From NCBI RefSeq assembly GCF_000294775.2, contig NZ_CP015506.1:3509501-3573500 (forward strand): a stretch of 64,000 nt of DNA, given 5' to 3'. This stretch comes from Cytobacillus oceanisediminis 2691. Its GTDB lineage: Bacteria > Bacillota > Bacilli > Bacillales > Cytobacillaceae. The position numbers were made by a program, and so were the translations under genes. The notes beneath the pieces are model-generated. The model did not search any database. It worked only from the letters and a program-made list of their open reading frames with translations, and was not told the origin of the DNA. This document shows positions 35,012-44,506 of this stretch, in pieces (position 1 is the first letter of the stretch; each line of letters starts with the position of its first letter).

Positions 35012-35393
35012 CTTCTATCCCTCCCCCTATAGCTGCTTCTAATTCCTGAATCATATTAAATAATTCATCTTTTGTAATTCCAAGATATATAGCTTCTGAT
35101 AAAAGCTTTGAAAGTTCACTTTTCACTTTTTCTATTTTTTCTCTGTTCAGATTGGGAGTTGCTGGACTGACAAAACTGCCCTTCCCCTTTATAGAATAAA
35201 TATAGCCCTGAGATTCTAGTTCCCTGTATGCCTTTTGAATCGTATTGGGATTGATTGTCAGCTGATGGGCCAGCGTTCGAACGGAAGGCAGCTGTTCATC
35301 TGCTGTTAAGACCTCGGTGATGATCAGCTCTTTAAGCCGCTCAACCAGCTGTTCATATATAGGCTTTCGGCTCCTTACGTCCAATTCAAACAT
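34995..35393 (-). CDS. GntR-family regulator (YtrA subgroup)
   Basis: A 132-residue protein: winged helix (PIYEQLVERLKELI, LPSVRTLAHQLTINPNTIQKAYRELESQGYI in two pieces) and a short C-terminal dimerisation tail, the YtrA-type layout. It probably represses its own operon, as YtrA does, and is released by an unknown signal. ATG at 35393 has GGGAGGG; the frame extends to 35432 without support. A perfect inverted repeat 25 bases upstream (35418-35438) is its likely operator. Confidence 0.9.
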   Translation of the reverse strand: MFELDVRSRKPIYEQLVERLKELIITEVLTADEQLPSVRTLAHQLTINPNTIQKAYRELESQGYIYSIKGKGSFVSPATPNLNREKIEKVKSELSKLLSEAIYLGITKDELFNMIQELEAAIGGGIEDDQNP

Positions 35394-35417
35394 GTTTACC
35401 CTCCCATCTGTACGTAG

Positions 35418-35438
35418 TGTACTATCATTCATAGTACA
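35418..35438 (-). promoter_or_regulatory. Inverted-repeat operator upstream of the GntR gene
   Basis: TGTACTAT-CATTC-ATAGTACA: perfect 8-bp arms, 5-base centre, placed before the YtrA-type regulator start. Fits autorepression. Confidence 0.75.
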
Positions 35439-35502
35439 GTTAATACAGTTAGATTATATTACAAGTAATTGGAAAAGAGAAGAGGAAATTTAAATTTTTA
35501 TA

Positions 35503-35541
35503 AAAAGAAAAAACTGGCTCAGCCAAAGGGCTAAACCAGTT
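35503..35541 (-). terminator. Terminator after the glycolate/lactate permease gene
   Basis: AACTGGTTTAGCC pairs with GGCTGAGCCAGTT on the minus strand, then TTTTTTCTTTTT. Confidence 0.83.
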
Positions 35542-35549
35542 ATAATTAA

Positions 35550-37340
35550 TTATTTAGCTGATTTCACATTCACCGGAGGCGGAGGCAAAATCATGTTGGA
35601 ACGTCTATTGTTTGTTGCGATAATATAAACAGCTGCGAATGCGATGCCAACCGCAATGAAGGATCCGAGATTGAAGATCCCTTTTTGCGAATACCATACA
35701 ATCGAGTAGCCCACTGACCCAGCCAGCAAGGCATAATAGAAGAATGGGAAAAGGGTTTTCCGAATGACAGTGCCTTCTTTTCCGACAAGACCAACAACAG
35801 CTGATGCAGCAACTACGTTATGGACACAAATCATGTTTCCAGCTGCTCCGCCGACTGCCTGAAGAGCTACAATCCAGGTTGCATCCACTCCAATCTGTGA
35901 ACCAACATCATATTGGAATAGAGAAAACATCATATTACTGACAGTATTACTTCCCGCGATAAAAGCACCCATGCCTCCTATAAACGTTGCAAAGAACGGC
36001 CAGAATTCCCCTGCAAGTGCTGCAGCACCGTTTGCAAGTTCGATCGGCATCTGATTATAGCCTGCCTCTCCCCCGCCGGTATTGATGAAAACCTGTACCA
36101 TCGGAACAGTGAAAATTAATGCGGTTGAAGCAGCAACGGTTGTTTTTCCTGAATCTGCCCAGGCTTTTTTGTATGAACCAGAATTCATTCCATGAATAAA
36201 ATAGGTGATAACGGATACAAGAATAAAAATGGTCCCCGGCAAATACAGCGGCTGGAAACTTGAGGTGATGCCGGAATCGAAAATGTTTTCAAACTTAACC
36301 GTCCAGGCCTGGAGCCACTCCAGGAATGGAAGCGATTTCAATCTGGACAATACTAAGAACAGGCCAACTAAAACATAAGGAGTCCAGGCACGCAGCATGC
36401 TCATGCTTCCGCTTTTGTGGGCAACTGCTTTGATTTCAAGTTTACCAGTCCACTCCGGATCCCACTTGGATTTCTCTTCAAAATCCCAAACCTGATCCTT
36501 AGGAGGCATAAGAAATCCTTTTTTTGCCGCAACAACAACAATTGCTAAACCAGTTAATCCTCCAATCATAGACGGGAATTCAGGTCCAAGAACATTGGCA
36601 ACAATTACATAAGGGATTGTCATGGCAAAAGATGCGAACAGGGCAAACTTCCAAATCTTTATCCCTTCTGTAAACGATTTGTTCTTGCCAAAGAATCTTG
36701 TCATTAAAGCTACTACAAATAAAGGAATTAATGTGCCTGCAATCATATGGAGAATAGCTACTTGTCCGGCAATTTGCGTTACCAGGCCAAGCAGATTATC
36801 TGTAAGGCTCGCATTGCCAGATAAACCGGACTGCACACCAACGAGCATCGGAGTGCCTACTGCACCGAATGAAACTGGTGTGCTTTGAATAACCATCCCG
36901 GCAATTACAGCTGCCATAGCCGGGAAGCCCAGACCCACTAATAGCGGTACAGCTACTGCTGCAGGAGTCCCAAACCCGGATGCGCCTTCAATGAAAGAAC
37001 CGAATAGCCAGGCAATGATAATCACTTGAATTCTGCGGTCAGGAGAGATATCGGTAAATCCCTGGCGGATGGTCTTTAAGCCGCCGCTTTCCTGCAGAGT
37101 ATTCAGAAGCAGTATTGCACCAAAAATAATGTATAGGAGTGTTCCGGCGACAACCAGGCCATTAATGGATGCAGCCGCCACTTTTGCACCCGACACCTTC
37201 CAGACAAATAGCGCCAGGACAACAGCTACAAGGTACGAGATGGGCATGGCCTTACTTGCCGGCCATCTTAGTCCGACAAGGAATACTGCAACTGCAATAA
37301 TTGGCAATAATGATAATAAAGCTAACATTCCAGTACTCAT
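35550..37340 (-). CDS. glcA: LctP/GlcA-family glycolate or lactate permease
   Basis: A 596-residue polytopic membrane protein of the L-lactate permease family (usually 550-600). Conserved strings: [55 protein letters not shown] and [25 protein letters not shown], each given in part. The family imports lactate or glycolate with protons; the glycolate choice here comes from the neighbouring malate synthase G and glcDEF genes, so the symbol is an inference. Upstream lie two IclR-like palindromes. Ends in a terminator; expressed alone. Confidence 0.88.
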   Translation of the reverse strand: MSTGMLALLSLLPIIAVAVFLVGLRWPASKAMPISYLVAVVLALFVWKVSGAKVAAASINGLVVAGTLLYIIFGAILLLNTLQESGGLKTIRQGFTDISPDRRIQVIIIAWLFGSFIEGASGFGTPAAVAVPLLVGLGFPAMAAVIAGMVIQSTPVSFGAVGTPMLVGVQSGLSGNASLTDNLLGLVTQIAGQVAILHMIAGTLIPLFVVALMTRFFGKNKSFTEGIKIWKFALFASFAMTIPYVIVANVLGPEFPSMIGGLTGLAIVVVAAKKGFLMPPKDQVWDFEEKSKWDPEWTGKLEIKAVAHKSGSMSMLRAWTPYVLVGLFLVLSRLKSLPFLEWLQAWTVKFENIFDSGITSSFQPLYLPGTIFILVSVITYFIHGMNSGSYKKAWADSGKTTVAASTALIFTVPMVQVFINTGGGEAGYNQMPIELANGAAALAGEFWPFFATFIGGMGAFIAGSNTVSNMMFSLFQYDVGSQIGVDATWIVALQAVGGAAGNMICVHNVVAASAVVGLVGKEGTVIRKTLFPFFYYALLAGSVGYSIVWYSQKGIFNLGSFIAVGIAFAAVYIIATNNRRSNMILPPPPVNVKSAK

Positions 37341-37360
37341 TACTTACTTTTCCCCCTTTT

Positions 37361-37408
37361 GTTTTGTAATAGCGAACAATAATTGCACTTTGTTGCGGAC
37401 TGCGAAAC
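37361..37408 (-). promoter_or_regulatory. Two IclR-type operator candidates upstream of the permease
   Basis: Two 17-bp sites: GTTTTGTAATAGCGAAC at 37361-37377 and GTTGCGGACTGCGAAAC at 37392-37408 (GTTTCGCAGTCCGCAAC on the other strand). Both fit GTTTYG-N5-NNRAAC. The same type of site occurs before glcB and glcE. Confidence 0.6.
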
Positions 37409-37430
37409 ATGTTATATAACTATAATTGTT

Positions 37431-37441
37431 TTGTTATACAA
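37431..37441. promoter_or_regulatory. FadR-subfamily GntR consensus match
   Basis: TTGTTATACAA fits TNGTNNNACNA, the consensus of FadR-subfamily GntR regulators, about 90 bases upstream of the permease start. Short and AT-rich, so chance is possible. Confidence 0.3.
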
Positions 37442-37547
37442 CAATGAATCAAGCTTATTTTTATTATACAAACATTTTTCATAATTTCAATAATATTTGG
37501 AAAATTTAATCTATGCATTTACACAAAAATATTTGTATGTATATACA

Positions 37548-37591
37548 AAAAAATTAGCCCAATATATCTTTTTATCAAGATATATTGGGCT
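37548..37591 (-). terminator. Terminator after the FAH-iclR operon
   Basis: Perfect 15-bp stem AGCCCAATATATCTT/AAGATATATTGGGCT with six-base loop and a minus-strand T tract. Confidence 0.92.
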
Positions 37592-37595
37592 AATC

Positions 37596-38372
37596 CTAAC
37601 TTATTCGGCTGACATGTCCGAGCCGGGCGGAAATCCCTTGTCCGGTTTTTACCATTATAGACTTTAATGCATCAAGTCGATCACTAGTCATCCGCATTGT
37701 CGGGCCTGAGATACTGACTGCAGCAATAACTTTGCCGAGGTGGTCAAAAATAGGAACGGCAACACAAGTAATCCCATATTCATTTTCTTCCAGATCAAGG
37801 GCATATCCATTTTGCCTGACCTGCCCCAATTCTTTCATAAATTCATCTTTATCCGTTATGGTTTTATTTGTATGAACCGGCATCCCTTTTCTTTCAAGGA
37901 TATCAAAAACAACGCTTGAAGGCAGATGAGCCAGAATGGCTTTTCCGACAGAAGTGCAATGCATCGGAGCTCGTTTGCCAACTTTAGAATGCATCCTTAA
38001 AGTCTCATTGCCCTCAAGCTTTTCGATGTACACAACCTCTCCCTGGTCGTAGACGACCAAATGAATGACTTCATTTGTTTCATTTTCCAGCTCCTGAAGA
38101 AAAGGTCTTGCCTCTGCACGCAAATCGATTGATTCAAGCAGTTTTGAACTGATCTCCAGGAATTTATACCCTAATTTGTACTTGCCGGTTTCGCTATCCT
38201 GCTCTATATATCCGTACTGAACAAGAGTAGAGAGGATACGATAAACAGAGCTTTTATTGATATCAATCTGATTGGCAATTTCCGTTACGCCAAGACCGCT
38301 TTTTTTCAGGCTGATCAATGTAATAATATCCAGTGCCCTGCTGACGGACTTGACCATGTTTTCTCTTTCCAC
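37596..38372 (-). CDS. IclR-family transcriptional regulator
   Basis: A 258-residue protein. N-terminal winged helix (SRALDIITLISLKKSGLGVTEIA, in part; INKSSVYRILSTL) and C-terminal effector domain (MHCTSVGKAILAHL, GITCVAVPIFDHLGKVIAAVSISGP). IclR members often bind glyoxylate or related acids; here the locus supports glycolate or glyoxylate as effector. GTG start at 38372 with GAGG eight bases upstream; the frame is open to 38381. Follows the FAH gene by 44 bases in one unit. The 17-bp palindromes near glcA, glcB and glcE are candidate targets. Confidence 0.92.
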   Translation of the reverse strand: MERENMVKSVSRALDIITLISLKKSGLGVTEIANQIDINKSSVYRILSTLVQYGYIEQDSETGKYKLGYKFLEISSKLLESIDLRAEARPFLQELENETNEVIHLVVYDQGEVVYIEKLEGNETLRMHSKVGKRAPMHCTSVGKAILAHLPSSVVFDILERKGMPVHTNKTITDKDEFMKELGQVRQNGYALDLEENEYGITCVAVPIFDHLGKVIAAVSISGPTMRMTSDRLDALKSIMVKTGQGISARLGHVSRIS

Positions 38373-38416
38373 AATACTCACCTCTGGAGCAAAAACCTTA
38401 ATCCATTACAAATAGA

Positions 38417-39196
38417 TTATACCGTTTTTGCGCTTTCACGTGCCACTGCAAAGGTATTCCGCAGCGTTCCAATCTCTTTGATCTCACATTCGATAACATC
38501 GCCTGACCTAACCATTTCAGCCCCGACAGGGCTTCCTGTAAGGATTACGTCACCTGGCATCAGCGTCATGACATTAGTCAGGTAGGAAATCATTTTTCGA
38601 ATTGGGATAATCATTAATTCTGTGCTGCTGCTCTGCTTCTCTGAGCCGTTTAATTTAGCCTCAACTTTAACCTGAAATGGATCCAGGTCTGTTTCGATAA
38701 CCGGACCAAGCGGAGTAAATGTGTCAAAGGATTTGCCAATTGTCCAATGTCCATCATTATGGAAGAATTGCGGTGCAGTAACATCATTCCCAACTGTGTA
38801 GCCAAAAACATAATCAAGCACATCTGACTCTGCTACATTTTTAGCTTCCCTGCCAATGACCACTGCCAGTTCTGATTCAAATTTCACCTCTTCAATGCCT
38901 TCAGGAATGATAATATCCTCATCAGGCCCTATAACAGAAGATACAGGCTTAAAGAAGAATACAGGGATTTCCGGGAGTGTCTCAGGCAAATCTGATTTCA
39001 CTGACACATAGTTAGCTCCAATACCAATAATCTGATTTGGAACCAGCGGAGCAAGCTGCTTAACTTCATCCTGCGAAAAGCTCTGGCCAGTATACTCCCA
39101 ATCTCCGAAAATATCACCTTTAATTTCTTTAAATATGCCCCCCTCTGCTACTCCTGTATGTACTGCCCCTTTAACTTCAAATCTAGTAAATTTCAT
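38417..39196 (-). CDS. Fumarylacetoacetate hydrolase-family protein
   Basis: A 259-residue FAH-fold enzyme. The metal site is seen as FESELAVVIGREAKNV (Glu-x-Glu) and GYTVGNDVTAP (Asp), with GKSFDTFTPLGP and LMPGDVILTGSPVG later, all hallmarks of the family. Members hydrolyse or decarboxylate acylpyruvates and related oxo acids, for example oxaloacetate decarboxylase activity. In a glycolate locus an oxaloacetate or 2-oxo-acid role is plausible but unproven. ATG at 39196 has GAGAGGG. It lies after glcB, but a perfect terminator separates them. Confidence 0.88.
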   Translation of the reverse strand: MKFTRFEVKGAVHTGVAEGGIFKEIKGDIFGDWEYTGQSFSQDEVKQLAPLVPNQIIGIGANYVSVKSDLPETLPEIPVFFFKPVSSVIGPDEDIIIPEGIEEVKFESELAVVIGREAKNVAESDVLDYVFGYTVGNDVTAPQFFHNDGHWTIGKSFDTFTPLGPVIETDLDPFQVKVEAKLNGSEKQSSSTELMIIPIRKMISYLTNVMTLMPGDVILTGSPVGAEMVRSGDVIECEIKEIGTLRNTFAVARESAKTV

Positions 39197-39241
39197 CTTT
39201 TTCCCTCTCCCCTCAATTACTTTAAGTCTGCAGATCTTTAG

Positions 39242-39268
39242 AAAAACAGGGCACATGCATGCCCTGTT
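39242..39268 (-). terminator. Terminator or attenuator between glcB and the FAH gene
   Basis: Perfect 8-bp stem ACAGGGCA/TGCCCTGT, loop CATGCA, followed on the minus strand by TTTTT. It lies about ten bases after the glcB stop and separates glcB from the FAH-iclR unit. Confidence 0.85.
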
Positions 39269-39277
39269 CTAAAACTA

Positions 39278-41455
39278 TTACTGTTTAACAGCATACCTGG
39301 ACTTAGCTTCAAGACGGCGGCGGTGCAAAATAGGTTCTGTATAGCCATTTGGCTGATCATAACCTTCAAAAACGAGGTCACATGCTGCCTGGAATGCAAC
39401 TGATTGATCAAAGTCAGCAGCCATTGGGCGGTATGCTGGATCTCCACTATTTTGTTCATCCACAACTTTAGCCATTTTCTTAAGTGTCTCAAGCACTTGC
39501 TCCTTCGTGCAGATTCCATGGTGCAGCCAATTCGCAACATGCTGGCTTGATATTCTTAATGTCGCACGGTCCTCCATTAAACCAATATTATTGATATCAG
39601 GAACTTTGGAACAGCCGATGCCCTGCTCAACCCAGCGGACAACATATCCCAGGATACCCTGTGCGTTGTTATCCAGTTCTTCTTGAACTTCCCCTGGAGT
39701 CCATTGCGGATTTTCAGCAACCGGAATCTGCAGGATTTCATCACGAAGGTCCGAAATTTCTTCCAGCAGCTGGTTTTGCACCTTTTGAACTTCCACCTGA
39801 TGATAGTGTAAAGCATGAAGGGTTGCAGCAGTTGGAGAAGGTACCCAGGCTGTATTGGCTCCAGCGTTCAGATGGCCGATTTTCTGCTCCATCATATCAG
39901 CCATCATATCAGGCATAGCCCACATACCTTTTCCAATCTGCGCACGGCCTTGGAAGCCTGTTTCAAGGCCTGTATTGACATTGGATTTTTCATAGCCTTT
40001 TAGCCAAGCTGTTGCCTTCATGTCATTCTTGCGGATCATTGGGCCAGCTTCCATGGAAGTATGCATCTCATCCCCAGTCCGGTCCAGGAACCCAGTGTTT
40101 ATGAAGACGATGCGCTCCTTTACTTCACGAATGCAGGCTGCCAGGTTCAAAGATGTACGGCGCTCTTCATCCATTACACCAATTTTAAGTGTATTCCGCT
40201 CAAGTCCGAGCAGATCTTCTGTCCGGTCAAACAACTCGTTTGCAAAAGCAACTTCCTTGGAACCGTGCATCTTTGGCTTAACGATATAAATGGAACCTTC
40301 TGATGAGTTTTGGTATGGGCCATTTCCAAGCAATGTATGCTTGCCAATCAGGCTGGTAATTACCGTATCCAGAATACCTTCCTGTACTTCATTTCCATCC
40401 GCATCTAAAATCGCATTAATGGACATTAAATGTCCGACATTCCTGACAAACATTAATGAGCGTCCAGATAATGAGAACTTCTCTCCATCTGGAGAAACAT
40501 ACGAACGGTCGGGATTTAATGTACGTGTCATTGATTTAGCACCCTTTGTAAAGGCGGCGGAAAGGTCTCCCTTCATTAAACCAAGCCAGTTGCGGTACAC
40601 AAGGACCTTGTCTTCAGCATCAACTGCTGTTACTGAGTCTTCACAATCCATAATTGTGGTAATTGCAGCTTCAAGCAAAACATCCTTTACTCCGGCATCA
40701 TCCGTTTTTCCAATTGGGTGGCTTCTGTCAATTTGAATTTCAAAATAAAGGCCATTATTCTTTAGAAGTACCGCAGAAGGCTGATCCTGCTCTCCCTGGT
40801 ATCCGGCAAACTTTGCTTCTTCTTTTAGATTTGCAGTTTCGCCATTGTTAAGTACAACAGACAGCTTATCGTCTTCCACTTTATATTGAACAGCGTCTTT
40901 GTGAGAACCTCTTGACAAAGGAACGGTTTGATCAAGGAATTCCCTGGCAAACGCAATAACCTTTTCTCCCCTTACAGGATTATATCCGCCATCTCTATTT
41001 GCCCCGTTTTCTTCACTGATTGCATCTGTGCCGTAAAGTGCATCATATAAGCTTCCCCACCGGGCATTTGCTGCATTAATCGCATAACGCCCGTTATTAA
41101 CTGGAACGACCAATTGCGGTCCAGCCTTCACAGCTACTTCATCATCCACGTTTTCCGTAGTAATCTTAAAATCTTCGGTCTTTGGCTCAAGATAGCCGAT
41201 CTCTTCTAAAAAAGACTTATAGCTATTAAAATCAAAATCTTGATTTTCTCTGTGCCAATTGTTCAGCTTATGCTGAATTTCATCCCGCTTCGCCAGCAAT
41301 GCTTTATTTTTAGGTGTCAGATCATTTATAAGCGCTTCCAAACCTGGCCAAAATTGTTCCTGATCCACTCCGCTTCCCGGCAGAGCCTCGGAATTGATAA
41401 ATTCATAAAGCTCTCTTGCAACTTGCAGGCTTCCTGTTTTTACATAGTTTCCCAT
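39278..41455 (-). CDS. glcB: Malate synthase G
   Basis: A 725-residue enzyme, the normal length for the monomeric G isoform. It condenses glyoxylate with acetyl-CoA to malate. Recognisable: [42 protein letters not shown] (in two pieces), [35 protein letters not shown] and [18 protein letters not shown] at 41455 has AGGAGG eight bases upstream; ATG 41461 is too close. With GlcDEF it completes growth on glycolate. A 17-bp IclR-type site lies about 65 bases upstream. Confidence 0.96.
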   Translation of the reverse strand: MGNYVKTGSLQVARELYEFINSEALPGSGVDQEQFWPGLEALINDLTPKNKALLAKRDEIQHKLNNWHRENQDFDFNSYKSFLEEIGYLEPKTEDFKITTENVDDEVAVKAGPQLVVPVNNGRYAINAANARWGSLYDALYGTDAISEENGANRDGGYNPVRGEKVIAFAREFLDQTVPLSRGSHKDAVQYKVEDDKLSVVLNNGETANLKEEAKFAGYQGEQDQPSAVLLKNNGLYFEIQIDRSHPIGKTDDAGVKDVLLEAAITTIMDCEDSVTAVDAEDKVLVYRNWLGLMKGDLSAAFTKGAKSMTRTLNPDRSYVSPDGEKFSLSGRSLMFVRNVGHLMSINAILDADGNEVQEGILDTVITSLIGKHTLLGNGPYQNSSEGSIYIVKPKMHGSKEVAFANELFDRTEDLLGLERNTLKIGVMDEERRTSLNLAACIREVKERIVFINTGFLDRTGDEMHTSMEAGPMIRKNDMKATAWLKGYEKSNVNTGLETGFQGRAQIGKGMWAMPDMMADMMEQKIGHLNAGANTAWVPSPTAATLHALHYHQVEVQKVQNQLLEEISDLRDEILQIPVAENPQWTPGEVQEELDNNAQGILGYVVRWVEQGIGCSKVPDINNIGLMEDRATLRISSQHVANWLHHGICTKEQVLETLKKMAKVVDEQNSGDPAYRPMAADFDQSVAFQAACDLVFEGYDQPNGYTEPILHRRRLEAKSRYAVKQ

Positions 41456-41518
41456 ATTCATTTCCTCCTTTGGTTGCTGCTTTTCCCATTTTTAATTTTA
41501 ATGCGGCTGCCGATCCTT

Positions 41519-41535
41519 GTTTCTTATTACGAAAC
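41519..41535 (-). promoter_or_regulatory. IclR-type operator candidate upstream of glcB
   Basis: GTTTCTTATTACGAAAC (GTTTCGTAATAAGAAAC on the minus strand) with perfect 5-bp arms; matches the sites before the permease and glcE genes. Confidence 0.65.
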
Positions 41536-41659
41536 GGCGTTTCTAACTTTCTCTTAAAAAAATAATAGCATGTTTCCAAATGGATTTTCAATAATTTTCA
41601 CACAACTTTATTCTTCTAATTGATAAGGCTGAATTTAGTTTTTCAACATTCGGTAACTG

Positions 41660-41683
41660 CCCAGCCTTCTATTGAAGGCTGGG
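41660..41683. other. Strong hairpin after glcD
   Basis: Perfect 10-bp stem CCCAGCCTTC/GAAGGCTGGG with loop TATT, seven bases after the glcD stop. No T tract follows on the minus strand, so it may be a 3' end stabiliser or a Rho-dependent or weak terminator. Confidence 0.7.
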
Positions 41684-41690
41684 TATTCTG

Positions 41691-43151
41691 TTATGAAATT
41701 GCCTGGGCCTTCATCTCTTTTTTGATTTCAGCACATCTGCTCGGCGATGGGAACAGTTTTCCAGCATTCAGCAGATTATGAGGATTAAAGACTTCCCGGA
41801 TATCTGTCTGGGCAGCAATTTCTTCTTCTGTGAAAACAAATCGCATTTCTTCCCGCTTTTCAATGCCGACTCCATGTTCTCCAGTTATGGTCCCTCCAAC
41901 ATCGGCGCAGACTTTTAGGCACTGGCTTCCAGCTTCAAGTGCTTTCTCTGATTCTCCTGGTATCCTTGCGTCAAATAGGACAAGAGGATGCAGGTTTCCA
42001 TCTCCCGCATGAAAAATATTAGCAATCCTTAATCCCGATTCACTGCTAATCTGATTGATTCTGCTTAAAACTTCAGGCAGTTTGCTTCGAGGAATGACCC
42101 CATCCTGAACCAGATAATCGGGAGAAATGGCTCCCATGGCACCAAAGCCTGTCTTACGGTTCGCCCACCATCTTGCTCTTTCCTCTTCACTTCCTGCCGC
42201 ACGGACTTCACGGACATTCCTCTTTCTGCAAACCTCAAGGATTTGGTCGATCTGTTCCTCAATTCCCGCTGCAATTCCATCCACTTCAATTAAAAGAACT
42301 GCTTCTATATCTTTTGGATGGCCTACCGGAAAAGCTGCAGCTTCCACACCTTCAATAGCAGTCTTATCCATCATTTCAAGAGCTGCTGGTACAATACCCG
42401 CAGATATTATATCTGATACTGCCTGGCTCCCATCTTCAACCCGATCGAAGTAGGCGAGGACAGTCTGCTTTCCTTCAGGGTTTTTCAGTACCCTCACAGT
42501 TATTTTTGTTACAATTCCAAGGGTCCCTTCAGAACCAGTAATCAGACCCAGTAAATCATATCCGGGAGCATCGGGAATACCGTCCTTGCCAATTTCCACT
42601 ATCTTACCATTAGGCATGACCACTTCAAGTCCAAGAATGTGGTTTGTAGTAACTCCGTACTTCAGACAATGTGCACCGCCGGCATTTTCTGCAACATTTC
42701 CGCCAATTGTACAGCAGTATTGGCTGGATGGATCCGGTGCGTAATAATAGCCTTTATCGGATATTGAATTTGTGAGTTTCAGATTTACAAACCCAGGCTC
42801 CACAACGGCGCGGCGGTTTTCAAGATCAACGCTAATAAGTTTTTTCATCCTAACCATACTGATTATTATTTCTCCATTAAGAGGTATGGCTCCGCCGCTC
42901 AGCCCCGTACCTGCCCCCCTGGCCAGGAAGGGAAGATTGTTTTCCGAGCAGTACGTGACAATCTCCGACACTTCTTGTGTATTCTTTGGAAAAACGACTG
43001 CTCTTGGCAAGTGCTTATGGATCGTAAAGCCGTCACAGTCATAAGCAACAAGATCTTCTTTCTGGTAAAGAATGGAACGGGAACCTCCCACAATTTCAGC
43101 CAAATTTAAGATGTGTTGGTCCTGTGATTTAACCCGATCTTTCGTTCTCAC
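41691..43151 (-). CDS. glcD: Glycolate oxidase FAD-linked subunit GlcD
   Basis: A 486-residue FAD/PCMH-type oxidoreductase. FAD-binding LARGAGTGLSGGAIPL, CTIGGNVAENAGG, TGSEGTLGIVTKIT, and the C-terminal FHAGDGNLHPL and GGTITGEHGVGIEKR are all intact. It oxidises glycolate (or D-lactate) to the oxo acid. GTG start with GGAGG seven bases upstream; overlaps the glcF stop by four bases (GTGA). With GlcE and GlcF it forms the membrane-linked glycolate oxidase feeding the quinone pool. Confidence 0.95.
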   Translation of the reverse strand: MRTKDRVKSQDQHILNLAEIVGGSRSILYQKEDLVAYDCDGFTIHKHLPRAVVFPKNTQEVSEIVTYCSENNLPFLARGAGTGLSGGAIPLNGEIIISMVRMKKLISVDLENRRAVVEPGFVNLKLTNSISDKGYYYAPDPSSQYCCTIGGNVAENAGGAHCLKYGVTTNHILGLEVVMPNGKIVEIGKDGIPDAPGYDLLGLITGSEGTLGIVTKITVRVLKNPEGKQTVLAYFDRVEDGSQAVSDIISAGIVPAALEMMDKTAIEGVEAAAFPVGHPKDIEAVLLIEVDGIAAGIEEQIDQILEVCRKRNVREVRAAGSEEERARWWANRKTGFGAMGAISPDYLVQDGVIPRSKLPEVLSRINQISSESGLRIANIFHAGDGNLHPLVLFDARIPGESEKALEAGSQCLKVCADVGGTITGEHGVGIEKREEMRFVFTEEEIAAQTDIREVFNPHNLLNAGKLFPSPSRCAEIKKEMKAQAIS

Positions 43152-44506
43152 TCTTTTCCCTCCTTCACACGGTCTTCCTTTTGGTAAGCCCAGTCAAGAA
43201 GCTGGACAGTATGGACAATTTTCTGATTCCTGCCGTATTTTTGAACTCCCATGGCCATTTGAAGCATACAGCCGGGATTTCCCATTGAGATCATTTCCAC
43301 ATCATCTGGAACATTTTCCATCTTGCTTTCAAGGACCGCATTGGCCATTTCCGGATTGGTAATATTGTATATTCCTGCACTTCCGCAGCAGCGGTCTGAA
43401 TTAGGCATGTGTACCATGTCAACACCAGGAATATCAAGGAGAATATCACGCGGCTGCTGCCGGATTCCCTGACCATGTGCTAAATGGCAGGCATCATGGT
43501 AAGTAATTCTGGTTTTCATTTCTGCCTTTGGTTTTTCATAGCCTGTTTCATGAAGAAATTTTGAAATATCCTCTACCTTTTCAGAGAACTCTTCCGCTTT
43601 TGCATGCATTTCAGGGTCTTCCTTAAATAATTCTGCGTATTCCTTCATCATGCACCCGCATCCGGCTGCATTAACAATTACTTTATCAAAGTCTTTGAAT
43701 GCTTCCATATTCTGCTTCGCCAGCTTCCTGCCCATATCACGGTCTCCCGCGTGAACATGCAGGGCTCCGCAGCATGTTTGGTTTTGGGGAATGACAACAT
43801 CATTTCCATTTCGGGTCAGTACATTTATGGTGGATTCATTAATATCACTGAACATGACATCCATTACACAGCCGGTCAGCATCGCAACTTCCTGCTTTGT
43901 CTCCCCTTTTGCTTTGATTACTTTTACGTCTTTATATTTCTTTTTTACAGGCTCTTTCACTTCAGGCATGATGGATTCCATATCGGCAAGGTGCTGCGGC
44001 ATAATATTGATTAATTTGGTTTTCCGGACTGCTTTTTGCATGCCGCTTTTTTGGTAGAATTTCAGAAGGCCGCCCAGCGTATTTAAGCGATTCTGGTGAG
44101 GGAAAAGGTCATGAAGAAAAAACTTGCTGATGGCTCCTTTCACTCCAGTTAATGGCATTGCCTGCCGAATCTGGCCGCGTGCTTCCTCAATCAAACCGCC
44201 AACATCGACATCAGCTGGGCATGCAGTTGTACAGGCACGGCAATCCAGACATTGAAATACCGGGTCCATGAATTGCTCATTTACTTGAAGCTTCCCTTCA
44301 GCCACAGATTTGATCAAGTGTACACGCCCCCTTGGAGAATGCTGTTCCTGACCTGTCTGTTCATATGTCGGGCATGATTCCAGACACATGCCGCAATGGA
44401 CACAGTCAGCCCATTTCTTTTCATCTGGCGGATCGCTCCATAAATAGTTTCCCAATCCCGAGGTACATGGCGGCTCTTGCTTTAAATCGAGTTCACGGAC
44501 ACTCAT
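43148..44506 (-). CDS. glcF: Glycolate oxidase iron-sulfur subunit GlcF
   Basis: A 452-residue protein with two 4Fe-4S binding sets, CVHCGMCLESCPTY near residue 35 and CLDCRACTTACPADV near residue 87, then two CCG-type domains: AGCGCMMKEY with CCGALHVHAG, and CHLAHGQG with DRCCGSAGIYN. It carries electrons from the FAD subunits to the membrane. ATG directly adjoins the glcE stop (TAAATG) with AGGAGGG upstream, and its stop overlaps glcD. Confidence 0.95.
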   Translation of the reverse strand: MSVRELDLKQEPPCTSGLGNYLWSDPPDEKKWADCVHCGMCLESCPTYEQTGQEQHSPRGRVHLIKSVAEGKLQVNEQFMDPVFQCLDCRACTTACPADVDVGGLIEEARGQIRQAMPLTGVKGAISKFFLHDLFPHQNRLNTLGGLLKFYQKSGMQKAVRKTKLINIMPQHLADMESIMPEVKEPVKKKYKDVKVIKAKGETKQEVAMLTGCVMDVMFSDINESTINVLTRNGNDVVIPQNQTCCGALHVHAGDRDMGRKLAKQNMEAFKDFDKVIVNAAGCGCMMKEYAELFKEDPEMHAKAEEFSEKVEDISKFLHETGYEKPKAEMKTRITYHDACHLAHGQGIRQQPRDILLDIPGVDMVHMPNSDRCCGSAGIYNITNPEMANAVLESKMENVPDDVEMISMGNPGCMLQMAMGVQKYGRNQKIVHTVQLLDWAYQKEDRVKEGKE

